From an uncultured Lacinutrix sp. (lineage in GTDB: Bacteria; Bacteroidota; Bacteroidia; Flavobacteriales; Flavobacteriaceae): DNA of 64,000 nucleotides. The position numbers and the translations under genes are program-made. Shown here piece by piece: positions 52,791 to 62,286 of this stretch (positions within the stretch are counted from its first letter, which is position 1; every line of letters begins with the position of its first letter). The notes under the pieces are model-generated. The model ran no database searches, was not told where the DNA came from, and saw only the letters and a program-made list of their open reading frames with translations. Location of the stretch: assembly GCF_947500325.1 (NCBI RefSeq), contig NZ_CANMRQ010000003.1, positions 1 to 64,000 on the forward strand, in the 5' to 3' direction.

Positions 52791-55253
52791 TTGACTACAA
52801 AAACTAACCTATTACAAATTTTAGCCTTTCTCCTGCCCTTTTTTGCTTTGGCTCAAACTGCAACAATAACTGGTGTTCTTTTAGATGAAAATAATGTACC
52901 CATTGAAGCAGTAAGTATAACTTCTAGAACAGATAAAGGAACAACAACTAATGCAAATGGATTTTACGAACTAAAAGTCCCAGCTAATACAGACCTTACA
53001 ATAGAATACACCCATTTATCGCATAAAAAAGTATCTATTAAAGTTAATTTAAAAAATGGAGAAACATTTGAGTTTAACCCAGTAATGAAAATTGATATAG
53101 CTCAAATATCTACAGTTGTTGTAAACGGAAGAAAACGAAAAGATGTTGAAGGTGTTACTACTATAGAACCAGCTGTTATAAGAAAAATACCTGGCGCACA
53201 AGCAGGTGTAGAGAATATTTTAAAAACATTACCAGGTGTTAGTAGTAATAATGAATTGAGTACACAATACTCTGTGCGTGGTGGTAATTTTGATGAGAAT
53301 TTAGTTTATGTAAACGGTATAGAAGTATATAGACCATTCTTAGTACGCTCTGGTCAGCAAGAAGGTTTAAGTTTTGTTAATAGTGACTTGGTACAAAACG
53401 TTGATTTTTCAGCCGGAGGTTTTCAAGCAAAATACGGAGACAAACTATCGTCAGTTTTAGATATTACCTACAAAAAACCTGTTGATTTTGCTGTAGCAGC
53501 AGATTTAAGCTTACTTGGTGGTAGTGTTGCTGTAGAATCTGCAAGCAAAGATTCAAAATTTTCTTCTATTACTGGAGTTCGTTATCGTGATAATAGTTTA
53601 CTTGTAGAAGCTAAAGAAACAGAAACTAATTATGATCCAACATTTATAGATGGACAGACTTATTTAACATATACCTTTTCAGATAAATTTGAGCTAAGCT
53701 TTTTAGGTAACGCTTCTCTAAACAGATATAACTATCAACCACAAGCTAGGCAAACAAATTTTGGAACCTTAGATAATCCTTTAGCATTATTAGTTATTTA
53801 TGAAGGTCAAGAACGCGATAGTTATCAAACACTTTTTGGTGCTTTACAAGGTAGTTATGATTTAAATGACAATGTAAACTTAAGTCTAGTAGCATCAACA
53901 TACCATACCACTGAAGAAGAACATTTTGATATTTTAGCGCAATACCGTTTAGGAGAAGTTAATAGTAATATTGGAAGTGAAGACTTAGGTGAAGTGGAGT
54001 TTTCTGAAGGTATTGGTAGTCAGCTTAATCATGGTAGAAATGATTTAGATGCCTTAATAACAACTATAGAACACAAAGGAACTGCAGATATTAATGATAA
54101 TGAAATTAAATGGTCTGTAAAATATACAAATGAAGACATTCGTGATCGTTTAATAGAATGGGAAGTTATTGACTCTGCTGGTTTTTCTATTAATACACCA
54201 GGTACCGGTTTTAGTGATCAGCCGTATGCTCCAGATGAATTCCCTATAACTGCTTTTAATAATGTACAAGCAAGAAATAATACACAAATAAATAGATTAC
54301 AAGTTTATGGTCAATGGAGCAAACGAAGTACAATTGGTGATGCAGATGTATGGTATAATATTGGGGCTCGTTCACACTCCTGGACTGTAAAAGATTCTAA
54401 TATATCTGGTAAATCTCAAACAGTAATAAGCCCAAGAGCTCAATTTGCAATTAAACCCAATTGGGAAAAAGACGTGTTATTTCGTATTAGTGGTGGTTTA
54501 TATTATCAACCTCCATTTTATAGAGAATTACGTGATGCTAATGGAGATGTGCAACCAAATGTAAAAGCTCAACGTTCTGTGCATTTAGTATTAGGAAACG
54601 ATTACAGTTTTAAAATGTGGGATAGACCTTTTAAACTAACAACAGAAGCCTATTATAAAAACCTTACAGATGTAAACCCATATACTGTGGAAAATGTTCG
54701 TATTCGTTATAGTGCAAATAATACAGCAAAAGCCTATGCTTATGGTTTAGACATGCGCTTAAATGGAGAATTTGTACCTGGTACAGAAAGCTGGTTTAGC
54801 TTTGGATATTTAAAAACTGAACAAAATATTAACAATCGTGGTTATATTGCTAGACCTACAGATCAGCGTTTAAAATTTGCAGCTTTATTTCAAGATTATG
54901 TGCCTAATTTACCTAACTTTAAAATGTATTTAAATTTAGTGTATAATACTGGTTTACCAGGTGGATCACCTAGCTATGCAGATCCCTATGACTACCAATT
55001 ACGTTTACCAGACTATAAACGTGCAGATATTGGTTTTCAATTTGTATTAGTCGATGAAAAAAAACAATATGATAGTGGTTGGAAAAAACCATTTAAGGCA
55101 CTGTCTTTAGGATTTGAAATTTTTAATGTATTTAATGTTCAGAATTCTATTACTAATACATGGGTAAGAGATGTATATAGTAAAAGACAATATGCTATAC
55201 CAAATTACTTAACACCTCGTGTTTTTAATGTAAGAACTACAATGCGTTTTTAA
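52791..55253 (+). CDS. TonB-dependent receptor with carboxypeptidase-regulatory domain
   Basis: About 820 residues from the TTG at 52791, which gives a clean signal peptide ending FALAQ; the ATG at 52734 overlaps the M23 gene. A CarboxypepD_reg-like domain (ITGVLLDENNVPIEAV) is followed by a plug (VENILKTLPGVSSNNELSTQYSVRGGN-type segment) and a large barrel ending VFNVRTTMRF. It takes up an unknown ligand with TonB energy. There is no SusD partner, so it is not a typical polysaccharide locus. Confidence 0.92.
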   Translation: MTTKTNLLQILAFLLPFFALAQTATITGVLLDENNVPIEAVSITSRTDKGTTTNANGFYELKVPANTDLTIEYTHLSHKKVSIKVNLKNGETFEFNPVMKIDIAQISTVVVNGRKRKDVEGVTTIEPAVIRKIPGAQAGVENILKTLPGVSSNNELSTQYSVRGGNFDENLVYVNGIEVYRPFLVRSGQQEGLSFVNSDLVQNVDFSAGGFQAKYGDKLSSVLDITYKKPVDFAVAADLSLLGGSVAVESASKDSKFSSITGVRYRDNSLLVEAKETETNYDPTFIDGQTYLTYTFSDKFELSFLGNASLNRYNYQPQARQTNFGTLDNPLALLVIYEGQERDSYQTLFGALQGSYDLNDNVNLSLVASTYHTTEEEHFDILAQYRLGEVNSNIGSEDLGEVEFSEGIGSQLNHGRNDLDALITTIEHKGTADINDNEIKWSVKYTNEDIRDRLIEWEVIDSAGFSINTPGTGFSDQPYAPDEFPITAFNNVQARNNTQINRLQVYGQWSKRSTIGDADVWYNIGARSHSWTVKDSNISGKSQTVISPRAQFAIKPNWEKDVLFRISGGLYYQPPFYRELRDANGDVQPNVKAQRSVHLVLGNDYSFKMWDRPFKLTTEAYYKNLTDVNPYTVENVRIRYSANNTAKAYAYGLDMRLNGEFVPGTESWFSFGYLKTEQNINNRGYIARPTDQRLKFAALFQDYVPNLPNFKMYLNLVYNTGLPGGSPSYADPYDYQLRLPDYKRADIGFQFVLVDEKKQYDSGWKKPFKALSLGFEIFNVFNVQNSITNTWVRDVYSKRQYAIPNYLTPRVFNVRTTMRF

Positions 55254-55410
55254 AATATTATAGAAACTAATATTGATAAGTATTAAAAATAATTTCTTAT
55301 TGAAATTTACTAACTTGTTGTATTAATAGTAAAGTATTTCTTTCTACATGAAAGATATAAACTAATACTTTATAACTAAAATCAATGTTTCTTAAATAAA
55401 AAAATCACTT

Positions 55411-55854
55411 ATGAAGTCTCTCTTTGTATTTATATCGTTTTTATTGTTATTAGGCTGTAAGGGAAATGAAGAAAAGTTAAACATTTCTAATCTAAAAACT
55501 GAAACAGATTGTATTAAAGAAATCTTTAAAAAGGACAGCATTTATGGAGAAATTAGAAATCATGCTTCAAAAAACATCTCTATAAGTGAAACCATAACTA
55601 TCTATACAAAAAATTTAAAATCTCTGGATTATTCAAATTGTCCAGATGAATTTAAATCAGCATTTTATAAACATATTCAAGCTTGGTTAGATTTTAGAAA
55701 AGTATCTGATAAACATCCATCACTTCGTGGAGAATTACACGATACCTTTACTAAATTAGAGAAAAGTGAAGATTCTATAGAATTTAAATCGCGTTTAAAA
55801 CAAATTTTTGATACATGGGAATTTGTGAAAAAAATTCAAATCCATAAAAACTAG
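55411..55854 (+). CDS. Small lipoprotein of unknown function
   Basis: A 147-residue protein with lipobox LLGC (Cys16), a mainly helical body, a DYSNCPDEFKSAFYKHIQAW motif (residues ~74-93) and no enzymatic signature. Not recognised. It stands alone between the TonB receptor and the ArsR pair. Confidence 0.7.
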   Translation: MKSLFVFISFLLLLGCKGNEEKLNISNLKTETDCIKEIFKKDSIYGEIRNHASKNISISETITIYTKNLKSLDYSNCPDEFKSAFYKHIQAWLDFRKVSDKHPSLRGELHDTFTKLEKSEDSIEFKSRLKQIFDTWEFVKKIQIHKN

Positions 55855-55992
55855 AAACCGTTAGAGCGTCTCGGTAATTAACATTACACATACTCATACA
55901 TTTTATAGGTCTTTATTTATTAAAAAAATTGCGCAAGTGAATACTTTCATTTATATTAGCAAGCAATTACTTGCGTATTAATTTAAGAAACC

Positions 55993-56316
55993 ATGAAAAG
56001 AGATATATTTAATGCTATAGCAGATCCCACAAGAAGGGATATACTAATATCATTGACGAGTGAATCTCAAAATATTAATGCCTTAGCGGACAAGTTTGAC
56101 ATGACCAGGCAAGCTGTATCATTACACATTAAATACTTGCAAGAATGCGGTGTAATTACCATTAAAAAAGAAGGTCGAGAACGCTATTGTAATCTAGAAG
56201 TTAAAAAACTAACAGAAGTAGCAGATTGGTTAGAGCCTTTTAGAATAATGTGGACTGAGAAATTAAATCTACTTGACAATTTATTAAACGAATTACAGTC
56301 TGAACCTAAAAAATGA
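55993..56316 (+). CDS. ArsR family winged-helix repressor
   Basis: A 107-residue protein with the ArsR/SmtB fold: IFNAIADPTRRDILISL, recognition helix DMTRQAVSLHIKYLQECGV and wing KKEGRERYCNLE. No metal-binding ELCVCDL-type motif. The following AHSA1-domain gene is the usual partner, and such pairs are often autoregulated. Inducer unknown. Confidence 0.92.
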   Translation: MKRDIFNAIADPTRRDILISLTSESQNINALADKFDMTRQAVSLHIKYLQECGVITIKKEGRERYCNLEVKKLTEVADWLEPFRIMWTEKLNLLDNLLNELQSEPKK

Positions 56317-56334
56317 CAATAAACACTATTTAAG

Positions 56335-56775
56335 ATGGATAATAAACTATTAATAATAGAACAAGAATTCAATGCTCCATTAGAACTTGTTTGGCGTTCA
56401 ATTACAGAAAAAGAGTTAATGAAAAGGTGGTATTTTGATATCGCTGACTTTAAACCTGAAGTAGGTTGTAAATTTCAATTTGAAGGCGGCCAAGAAAAGA
56501 AACGTTATATACACTTATGCGAGGTTTTAGAAGTAATTCCTTATAAAAAACTAAGATACTCATGGAAATATGAGGGATATACTGGGATTTCTTTTGTTAC
56601 TTTTGAATTATTATCTTTTGGAGATAAAACCAAAGTAAAACTAATACATGAGGGACTTGAAACTTTTACAAATCCAGATTTTAAAAGAGATAATTTCATT
56701 GGTGGATGGAAGTACTTGATTCACGAATCTTTAAAAGAACACCTGGAGAATGGTAAAGCACTTAGATATTGGTAG
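56335..56775 (+). CDS. SRPBCC / AHSA1 domain protein
   Basis: A 146-residue protein of the activator-of-Hsp90-like (AHSA1) SRPBCC fold, with EFNAPLELVWRSITEKELMK, WYFDIADFKPEVG and YTGISFVTFEL, ending WKYLIHESLKEHLE. It is 18 bp after the ArsR gene and forms the common ArsR-AHSA1 operon. Ligand and role unknown. Confidence 0.9.
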   Translation: MDNKLLIIEQEFNAPLELVWRSITEKELMKRWYFDIADFKPEVGCKFQFEGGQEKKRYIHLCEVLEVIPYKKLRYSWKYEGYTGISFVTFELLSFGDKTKVKLIHEGLETFTNPDFKRDNFIGGWKYLIHESLKEHLENGKALRYW

Positions 56776-56885
56776 TAAAAATTGCTAGTAATAATATAAA
56801 TGAGACTATAGAAAATACTACGAGTTACAAAATGGTATTTAAAAAACATATTAGCGTACAATTGGAACAAAAAAAACTCAAAAAT

Positions 56886-57506
56886 ATGCAGAAATTATTT
56901 TTTTTATTTTTCGCGTCATTAATTACTTTTTCTAATGTATATAGTCAACAAGAAATAGATGATAATAAAAGCTATAATATATTATTTATTGGTAACAGTC
57001 TTACTTACACAAATAATTTACCAAAGCTTGTAAAAAAACATGCAAAGCAAAAAGGCATAAAAGTTAATACTAAAATGATTGCTTTTCCTAATTATGCTAT
57101 TGTAGATCATTGGAATAATGGGCAAGTTCAAAAATTGATTTCAAGTAAAAAATATAACTATGTTATTATACAACAAGGACCATCATCACAAAGTGATGGT
57201 AGAAAAATGTTAATTGATTACGGAGAAAAGTATAGTAATTTATGTAAATTAAATGGTGCAAAACTATGTTACTTTATGGTTTGGCCGTCTTTAAACTATT
57301 ACTATACATTTGATGATGTTATAAAAAACCATAAAGATGCGGCAAAAATTAACAATTCAATTTTACTACCCGTAGGTGAAATATGGAAAAAACACATTGA
57401 TTTTTCAAAAGAGAAAAATTACTACAGTTCTGATGGTTTTCATCCTTCTATAGAAGGCAGTGAAATTGCTGCAAAAACAATAGTTAAACACTTATTTCAG
57501 CAATAG
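56886..57506 (+). CDS. Secreted SGNH-fold hydrolase-like protein
   Basis: I start at the ATG at 56886, which gives a signal peptide (MQKLFFLFFASLITFSNVYS) rather than at 56769 inside the AHSA1 gene; the result is 206 residues. Block I is LFIGNSLT with Ser38 as nucleophile; the C-terminal Asp183 and His186 in SDGFHPS complete the pattern, and VIIQQGPSSQS is mid-protein. It is probably an exported esterase or acyl hydrolase, or a DUF4886-type relative. Substrate unknown. Confidence 0.8.
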   Translation: MQKLFFLFFASLITFSNVYSQQEIDDNKSYNILFIGNSLTYTNNLPKLVKKHAKQKGIKVNTKMIAFPNYAIVDHWNNGQVQKLISSKKYNYVIIQQGPSSQSDGRKMLIDYGEKYSNLCKLNGAKLCYFMVWPSLNYYYTFDDVIKNHKDAAKINNSILLPVGEIWKKHIDFSKEKNYYSSDGFHPSIEGSEIAAKTIVKHLFQQ

Positions 57507-57602
57507 AATACTTATCTGAATACCAGACAAATAAAGCAATCCAATAAAGCTTAATATTTTTTATTCAAAAAATAAATTTAAGGCTATTTAATATTTTTCT
57601 TA

Positions 57603-57610
57603 TATATTTA
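57603..57610 (+). promoter_or_regulatory. Putative -7 box of the orphan sRNA
   Basis: TATATTTA, a one-base variant of TAnnTTTG, placed so that transcription would begin near 57617. Confidence 0.35.
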
Positions 57611-57616
57611 CACTAT

Positions 57617-57756
57617 TGAAATAAAGTAACTATTAAGTTACACTCTTATTTTTTAGCTTTAAGGAAGACTATTGGAAAAATAAGAGAATGTCTTACGGAA
57701 ACCTCCGTATACCTTAAAATCAATTCAATTTGATTTTGGTATACGGAGGTTTTTTT
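57617..57756 (+). ncRNA. Candidate small RNA ending in a strong terminator
   Basis: There is no ORF in the 284 bp between 57506 and 57791, yet three stem-loops follow in series. They are GTAAC/GTTAC (57626-57630, 57637-57641), CTCTTATTTTT/AAAAATAAGAG (57643-57653, 57676-57686), and a long terminator with arms AAACCTCCGTATACC (57699-57713) and GGTATACGGAGGTTT (57738-57752), an inner AAAATCAA/TTGATTTT stem and a T run. The terminator is 190 bp past the preceding stop codon, which suggests its own transcript of about 140 nt. It could instead be a long 3' UTR or the leader of the 57791 gene. Confidence 0.55.
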
Positions 57757-57790
57757 ATTTAAAATATTATAATACTATAACACAAAGATT

Positions 57791-59260
57791 ATGAAGAAAA
57801 CAAGTATCATTTTAGGTATAATATTTATTATTATACTATCTATTATATTTTTCTTTCCAGAGGTTTTATATAATAGCGCTTTTGGTCAAAATGTATTACT
57901 AAAAATGGAAGGCGACCAAGTTGCAAAGTTCTATTTTAAGGAAAATCAAGTAGAAAAAGACACCATATATATGAAAGGGGTAATATATTCTAACACTTTA
58001 GAAGATATCTCTAAGGTTTTTAAAGCAAATCCAACAATTACTACATTAGTTATGGAAGAAGTACCTGGTTCTTTAGATGACGAGGTTAACCTTGCTGCTT
58101 CTCAAGAGATTAGAAAACATAATATTAATACTTACATTCCCGAAAATGGAATGGTTGCTTCTGGAGGAACAGATATGTTTTTAGCGGGTAAAAATCGTGC
58201 TGCTCATTCTACAGCTAAACTAGGAGTTCATTCATGGTCTGGAGGAGACCAGGCAGCATTAGATTTCCCAAAAGATCATAAAGAACACAAAAAGTATTTA
58301 GCCTATTATAAGGAAATGGATATTCCATTAGATTTTTATTGGTATACCTTAGAAGCAGCTCCAGCAGATAATATTCATTGGATGACTATAGAAGAAATTG
58401 AAAAATATAAGGTCTTAACGACTAATTCTTTTTCAGAACTTCTAGATATCCAAAAACGACTTGCCTCTAATGCTTTTAAAGGACGTGGAACTGGCGACAA
58501 TAAAGAGGCTCAAGATTTAATTAAAAATTACTTTAATAAAATTGGTTTAGAGAAATTAAACGATAGTTACATAACTCCTTTCACTTTCGAAGATGAAAAC
58601 ACTAAAAAAGAAAGAGAAGGCGTTAATATTATTGGCCATCTAAGAGGCAGAACTTTTCCTAATAAATATATCGTTATTGGTGCTCATTATGACCATTTAG
58701 GGATTATAAATGACACTATCTATAATGGTGCAGATGATAATGCATCTGGAACTTCTGCATTATTGTATTTAGCAAACTATTTTACAAAAAACCAACCCGA
58801 ACATTCTATCGTTTTTGCTGCTTTTGATGCGGAAGAACTAGGATTACATGGTTCAAAATCATTTGTAAAAGAACCTTATATACCATTAAAAGATATTAAA
58901 CTATACATTAATTTTGATATGATAAGTCGGAATTTAAATAATGAAATTTATGTTGTTGGTACTTATCCATATCCTCAATTTAAAACCGCTATTGCCACTG
59001 TTGCAGAAAAAAGCTCTCTAGTTGTTTCATATGGACATGATAATCCTAATGATAAAACAAAAGATTATTGGATGTATTCATCAGATAATGGTCCTTTTTT
59101 CGAAAGAGGAATTCCTAATATTACGTTTAGTGAAGAAGATCATCCAGATTATCATAAAGCTACAGATGATTTCGAAGTAACAAATCCTGAGTTTTATATT
59201 AATTCAGTGAAGCTTATAAAAGCATTTATTAAAACAATAGATCAAAAATTTCCAAATTGA
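57791..59260 (+). CDS. Exported ClpP-fold domain fused to an M28 zinc aminopeptidase
   Basis: A 489-residue protein with an N-terminal membrane anchor (about 5-23). The first domain (~55-215) resembles the COG3904 periplasmic ClpP/crotonase-fold proteins, with VMEEVPGSLDDE, VASGGTDMFLAG (Ser124 as possible nucleophile) and KLGVHSW (His147). The C-terminal M28 domain (~225-485) has complete zinc ligands: His299 in GAHYDHLG, Asp315 or Asp316 in NGADDNASG, Glu348-349 in DAEELGLHGS, Asp376 and His455. Likely a periplasmic peptidase. It overlaps a possible start of the next gene and leads an amino-acid enzyme operon. Confidence 0.85.
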   Translation: MKKTSIILGIIFIIILSIIFFFPEVLYNSAFGQNVLLKMEGDQVAKFYFKENQVEKDTIYMKGVIYSNTLEDISKVFKANPTITTLVMEEVPGSLDDEVNLAASQEIRKHNINTYIPENGMVASGGTDMFLAGKNRAAHSTAKLGVHSWSGGDQAALDFPKDHKEHKKYLAYYKEMDIPLDFYWYTLEAAPADNIHWMTIEEIEKYKVLTTNSFSELLDIQKRLASNAFKGRGTGDNKEAQDLIKNYFNKIGLEKLNDSYITPFTFEDENTKKEREGVNIIGHLRGRTFPNKYIVIGAHYDHLGIINDTIYNGADDNASGTSALLYLANYFTKNQPEHSIVFAAFDAEELGLHGSKSFVKEPYIPLKDIKLYINFDMISRNLNNEIYVVGTYPYPQFKTAIATVAEKSSLVVSYGHDNPNDKTKDYWMYSSDNGPFFERGIPNITFSEEDHPDYHKATDDFEVTNPEFYINSVKLIKAFIKTIDQKFPN

Positions 59261-59265
59261 ATACC

Positions 59266-60234
59266 ATGATATCGCAAAAAGATATTGAAATAACATATAA
59301 TAATATTAAAGATGGTATTAATAAAACACCTTTAATGTTTTCTCCAGAATTAAGTAAAATCTCTGGAGCTAATGTGTATTTAAAAATGGAAAGCTTACAA
59401 CGTACAGGATCATTTAAAATACGAGGTGTATTAAGCAAGTTAAATTCTATTAATCAAAAAGAATCTAATAAGCCATTTGTTGCAGCTTCAACAGGAAATC
59501 ATGCAGCAGCTTTTGGATATGCTTCAAAAAAAAATGGCTTTAAAGGCATTTTGTTTCTTCCAGAAAGAACAAGTACAGTAAAAATAAAATCACTAGAAGA
59601 ATACCCTATAGAAAAGAGAATCTATGGAAAAAACAGCATGGAAACTGAGATTAAAGCTACTAATTATGCAAATGAAATTGGAGGTGTTTTAATTCATCCA
59701 TATAATGATATAGAAATAATAAAAGGACAAGGCACTATTGCCCTTGAAATAAAAGAACAACTCCCTGAAGTTAATACAATTATGGCACCTATTGGTGGTG
59801 GTGGATTAATTTCAGGAATTGCATCTTATTATTCCAATAATGATACTATTACTATAGTAGGTTGTCAACCAGTTAATGCTTCAGAAATGTATCATTCTAT
59901 AAAAAAAGGAGCTATTGTCACGCCTAGTAATTTAAAAACTATTTCTGATGCTACGGCAGGTGGAATACAACCCAATGCTATAACATTTGACATTTGCAAA
60001 AACTTGATTTCAAACTTTGAACTTATTACAGAAGAAAATATAAAAAAAGCATTAGCATTTATTATAAAAAAGCATCAAATTATTATTGAGCCAGCTTGTG
60101 CACTTACAGTATCTCCGTTATTAACATCAAAAAAATATAGAGGACAAAATGTAGTTTTAGTAATTACAGGAAAAAAAATAAACAGCAATTTACTAACAGA
60201 AATCTCACATAATTATGGTCACTATTATTCATAA
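59266..60234 (+). CDS. Threonine/serine dehydratase family PLP enzyme
   Basis: About 322 residues from the ATG at 59266 (an in-frame TTG overlapping the upstream stop at 59257 is possible). It is a fold-type II PLP enzyme with Lys51 in RTGSFKIRGVL as Schiff-base lysine, substrate loop ASTGNHAAAFGYASK and phosphate cup GGGGLISG. It would deaminate threonine or serine, or act as a serine racemase-like enzyme. It has no C-terminal ACT domain, so it is of the catabolic type. Its 3' end overlaps the next gene by 20 bp. Confidence 0.9.
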   Translation: MISQKDIEITYNNIKDGINKTPLMFSPELSKISGANVYLKMESLQRTGSFKIRGVLSKLNSINQKESNKPFVAASTGNHAAAFGYASKKNGFKGILFLPERTSTVKIKSLEEYPIEKRIYGKNSMETEIKATNYANEIGGVLIHPYNDIEIIKGQGTIALEIKEQLPEVNTIMAPIGGGGLISGIASYYSNNDTITIVGCQPVNASEMYHSIKKGAIVTPSNLKTISDATAGGIQPNAITFDICKNLISNFELITEENIKKALAFIIKKHQIIIEPACALTVSPLLTSKKYRGQNVVLVITGKKINSNLLTEISHNYGHYYS

Positions 60235-61162
60235 AAAAGAAATAGAACAACTCATACAAGATATTGATGTTGTTGAAGCTATGGAAAAAGGTTTTGTTGC
60301 ATATAGCAATGGAAATACTATTGTTCCTCCTGTTGGTGAATTGCTTTTTAAAGAACCCAAAGGAGAAACTCATATTAAATATGGCTACATTAAAAATGAT
60401 GAGTATTATGTAATTAAAGTTGCTTCTGGATTTTATGATAATCCAAAACTGGGTATAGCATCCAGCCAAGGATTAATGCTACTCTTTAGCCAAAAAACTG
60501 GGCAACCAATCGCTTTCTTATTAGATGAAGGCCATCTTACAGATATTAGAACAGCAGCTGCTGGTGCATTAGCAGCAAAATATTTTGCTCCAAAAAAGAT
60601 AAAGGCCATTGGTATTATAGGGACTGGTATTCAAGCAAAATTACAATTACAATACCTACAGCAACATACACCATGCAAAACGGTATGGGTTTGGGGTAGA
60701 AACGTTAAAAACATAGAGAAATTTAAGTCCAATTTGGATCATGACTTTAATATACAAATTGCAAAAAATCCGGCAGAAGTTGCTGCGCATTCTAATTTGA
60801 TTGTTACCACTACTCCATCAGAAACTCCATTATTATCTTCTAAAGACATTTTACCAGGAACACATATTACGGCCGTAGGGTCCGACACTTCTAAAAAACA
60901 AGAGCTTACAAGTAATTTAGTTGCCAAAGCACATATTCTTATTGTAGATAGCATTTCGCAAAGCAAAAGCCGAGGAGAAATATATAGAGCAGTAAAAAAC
61001 GGCAAATTATTACCTGAAAAAGTCTTAGAACTTGGTAATGCTATCCAAGACATATCTATACAACGAACTAGCGAACAACAAATTAGTATTGTGGACTTAA
61101 CGGGAGTTGCTGTACAAGACATAATGATAGCAAAAGCTATCTATACAAACTTTAAAAAATAA
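60215..61162 (+). CDS. Ornithine cyclodeaminase / mu-crystallin family protein
   Basis: A 315-residue NAD(P)-dependent protein with the family opening DIDVVEAMEKGFVAYSNG, LLDEGHLTDIRTAAAGALAAK, and Rossmann motif IGIIGTGIQAKLQLQYL. Members include ornithine cyclodeaminase, alanine dehydrogenase and ketimine reductases. The substrate cannot be assigned. Linkage to a PLP dehydratase and an aminotransferase favours amino- or imino-acid catabolism. Confidence 0.9.
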   Translation: MVTIIHKKEIEQLIQDIDVVEAMEKGFVAYSNGNTIVPPVGELLFKEPKGETHIKYGYIKNDEYYVIKVASGFYDNPKLGIASSQGLMLLFSQKTGQPIAFLLDEGHLTDIRTAAAGALAAKYFAPKKIKAIGIIGTGIQAKLQLQYLQQHTPCKTVWVWGRNVKNIEKFKSNLDHDFNIQIAKNPAEVAAHSNLIVTTTPSETPLLSSKDILPGTHITAVGSDTSKKQELTSNLVAKAHILIVDSISQSKSRGEIYRAVKNGKLLPEKVLELGNAIQDISIQRTSEQQISIVDLTGVAVQDIMIAKAIYTNFKK

Positions 61163-61167
61163 ATATT

Positions 61168-62286
61168 ATGAATATTCCAATTTTTGAACTAGAAAGAGTA
61201 CAATCTTTATTTGAAAACACTGTAGATTATAATTTAACAGAAAGCGGTTTTCACCCATATACATTAAATGAATTATTAGATAAATCTCAAATAGAGACAC
61301 TTACAAATACCGTTTTAGGCTATGGACAAACTAATGGTTCTATCCCTTTACGAAAAAGAATTAGTGCTATGTATAATGGTGTAAATGAAGAAAACGTATT
61401 AGTTACTAATGGATCTTCAGAGGCAAACTTTATTGCTTGTCATATACTTTTAGAAAAAGGAGACGATGTTGTTATGATGGTTCCAAATTATATGCAAATA
61501 TGGGGAATTGCAGAAGAAATGGGTTGTTTCCCTAAAGCTTTTCATTTAAAAGAAGAAGAACAATGGAAACCGGATTTAGCACAGCTAAAGTCTTTAGTAA
61601 CACCAAATACTAAAATGATAGCACTTTGCAATCCAAATAATCCAACTGGTTATACTTTATCCAGTGAAGAAATGCAAGAAATAGTAGCCATAGCAAAAAG
61701 TGTTGGTGCATGGATTTATTGTGATGAAGTCTATAGAGGTGCCGAATTAAACGGAAAGACTATTGAAAGTTTTATAGGCATGTACGATAAAGTTATGGTT
61801 AATGGAGGCTTATCTAAAGCCTATGCATTACCAGGTTTGCGCTTAGGTTGGCTTATTGGTCCAGAAAAACATATTGCAGATACATGGGCTTATCATGACT
61901 ATACTTCTATAACTGCTGGAATTATGAGCCATTATATAGGTGAGATAGCATTAAGACCAGAGAAAAGACAAGACATTTTAAATCGCAATAGGACTATGCT
62001 TAATGAAAACTTAATTGCTGTTAAAACTTGGTTAGATCAATATGGTGATTTATTTGAATATACTGAACCAAAAGCTGGAGGAATGCTCTTTATAAAATAT
62101 AATTTAGACATAAACTCTACTGAATTAGCAGAATGGTTAAGAACAGAAAAAAGTGTGTTTATCTTGGCAGGAGATTGTTATGGTATGGATTACCATTTTA
62201 GAATTGGCATTGGAGAACGTAAAACATACATATTAGAAGGTTTAGAACGCGTAAAACAGGCGTTAAAAGAACGGTTTAATTTGTAA
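61168..62286 (+). CDS. Class I/II PLP-dependent aminotransferase
   Basis: A 372-residue fold-type I aminotransferase. It has LGYGQTNGSIPLRKRIS, the substrate motif NPNNPTGYTL, the PLP-binding IYCDEVYRG, the Schiff-base Lys in NGGLSKAYALPGLRLGW, and the C-terminal FRIGIGE with the carboxylate-binding Arg. Only 5 bp separate it from the cyclodeaminase gene; last member of the 57.8-62.3 kb operon. Substrate unknown. Confidence 0.92.
   Translation: MNIPIFELERVQSLFENTVDYNLTESGFHPYTLNELLDKSQIETLTNTVLGYGQTNGSIPLRKRISAMYNGVNEENVLVTNGSSEANFIACHILLEKGDDVVMMVPNYMQIWGIAEEMGCFPKAFHLKEEEQWKPDLAQLKSLVTPNTKMIALCNPNNPTGYTLSSEEMQEIVAIAKSVGAWIYCDEVYRGAELNGKTIESFIGMYDKVMVNGGLSKAYALPGLRLGWLIGPEKHIADTWAYHDYTSITAGIMSHYIGEIALRPEKRQDILNRNRTMLNENLIAVKTWLDQYGDLFEYTEPKAGGMLFIKYNLDINSTELAEWLRTEKSVFILAGDCYGMDYHFRIGIGERKTYILEGLERVKQALKERFNL

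Noticed and set aside
52641-62286. TonB receptor and peptidases as a polysaccharide utilisation locus
   Set aside because: There is no SusD-like protein, glycoside hydrolase or hybrid sensor nearby.
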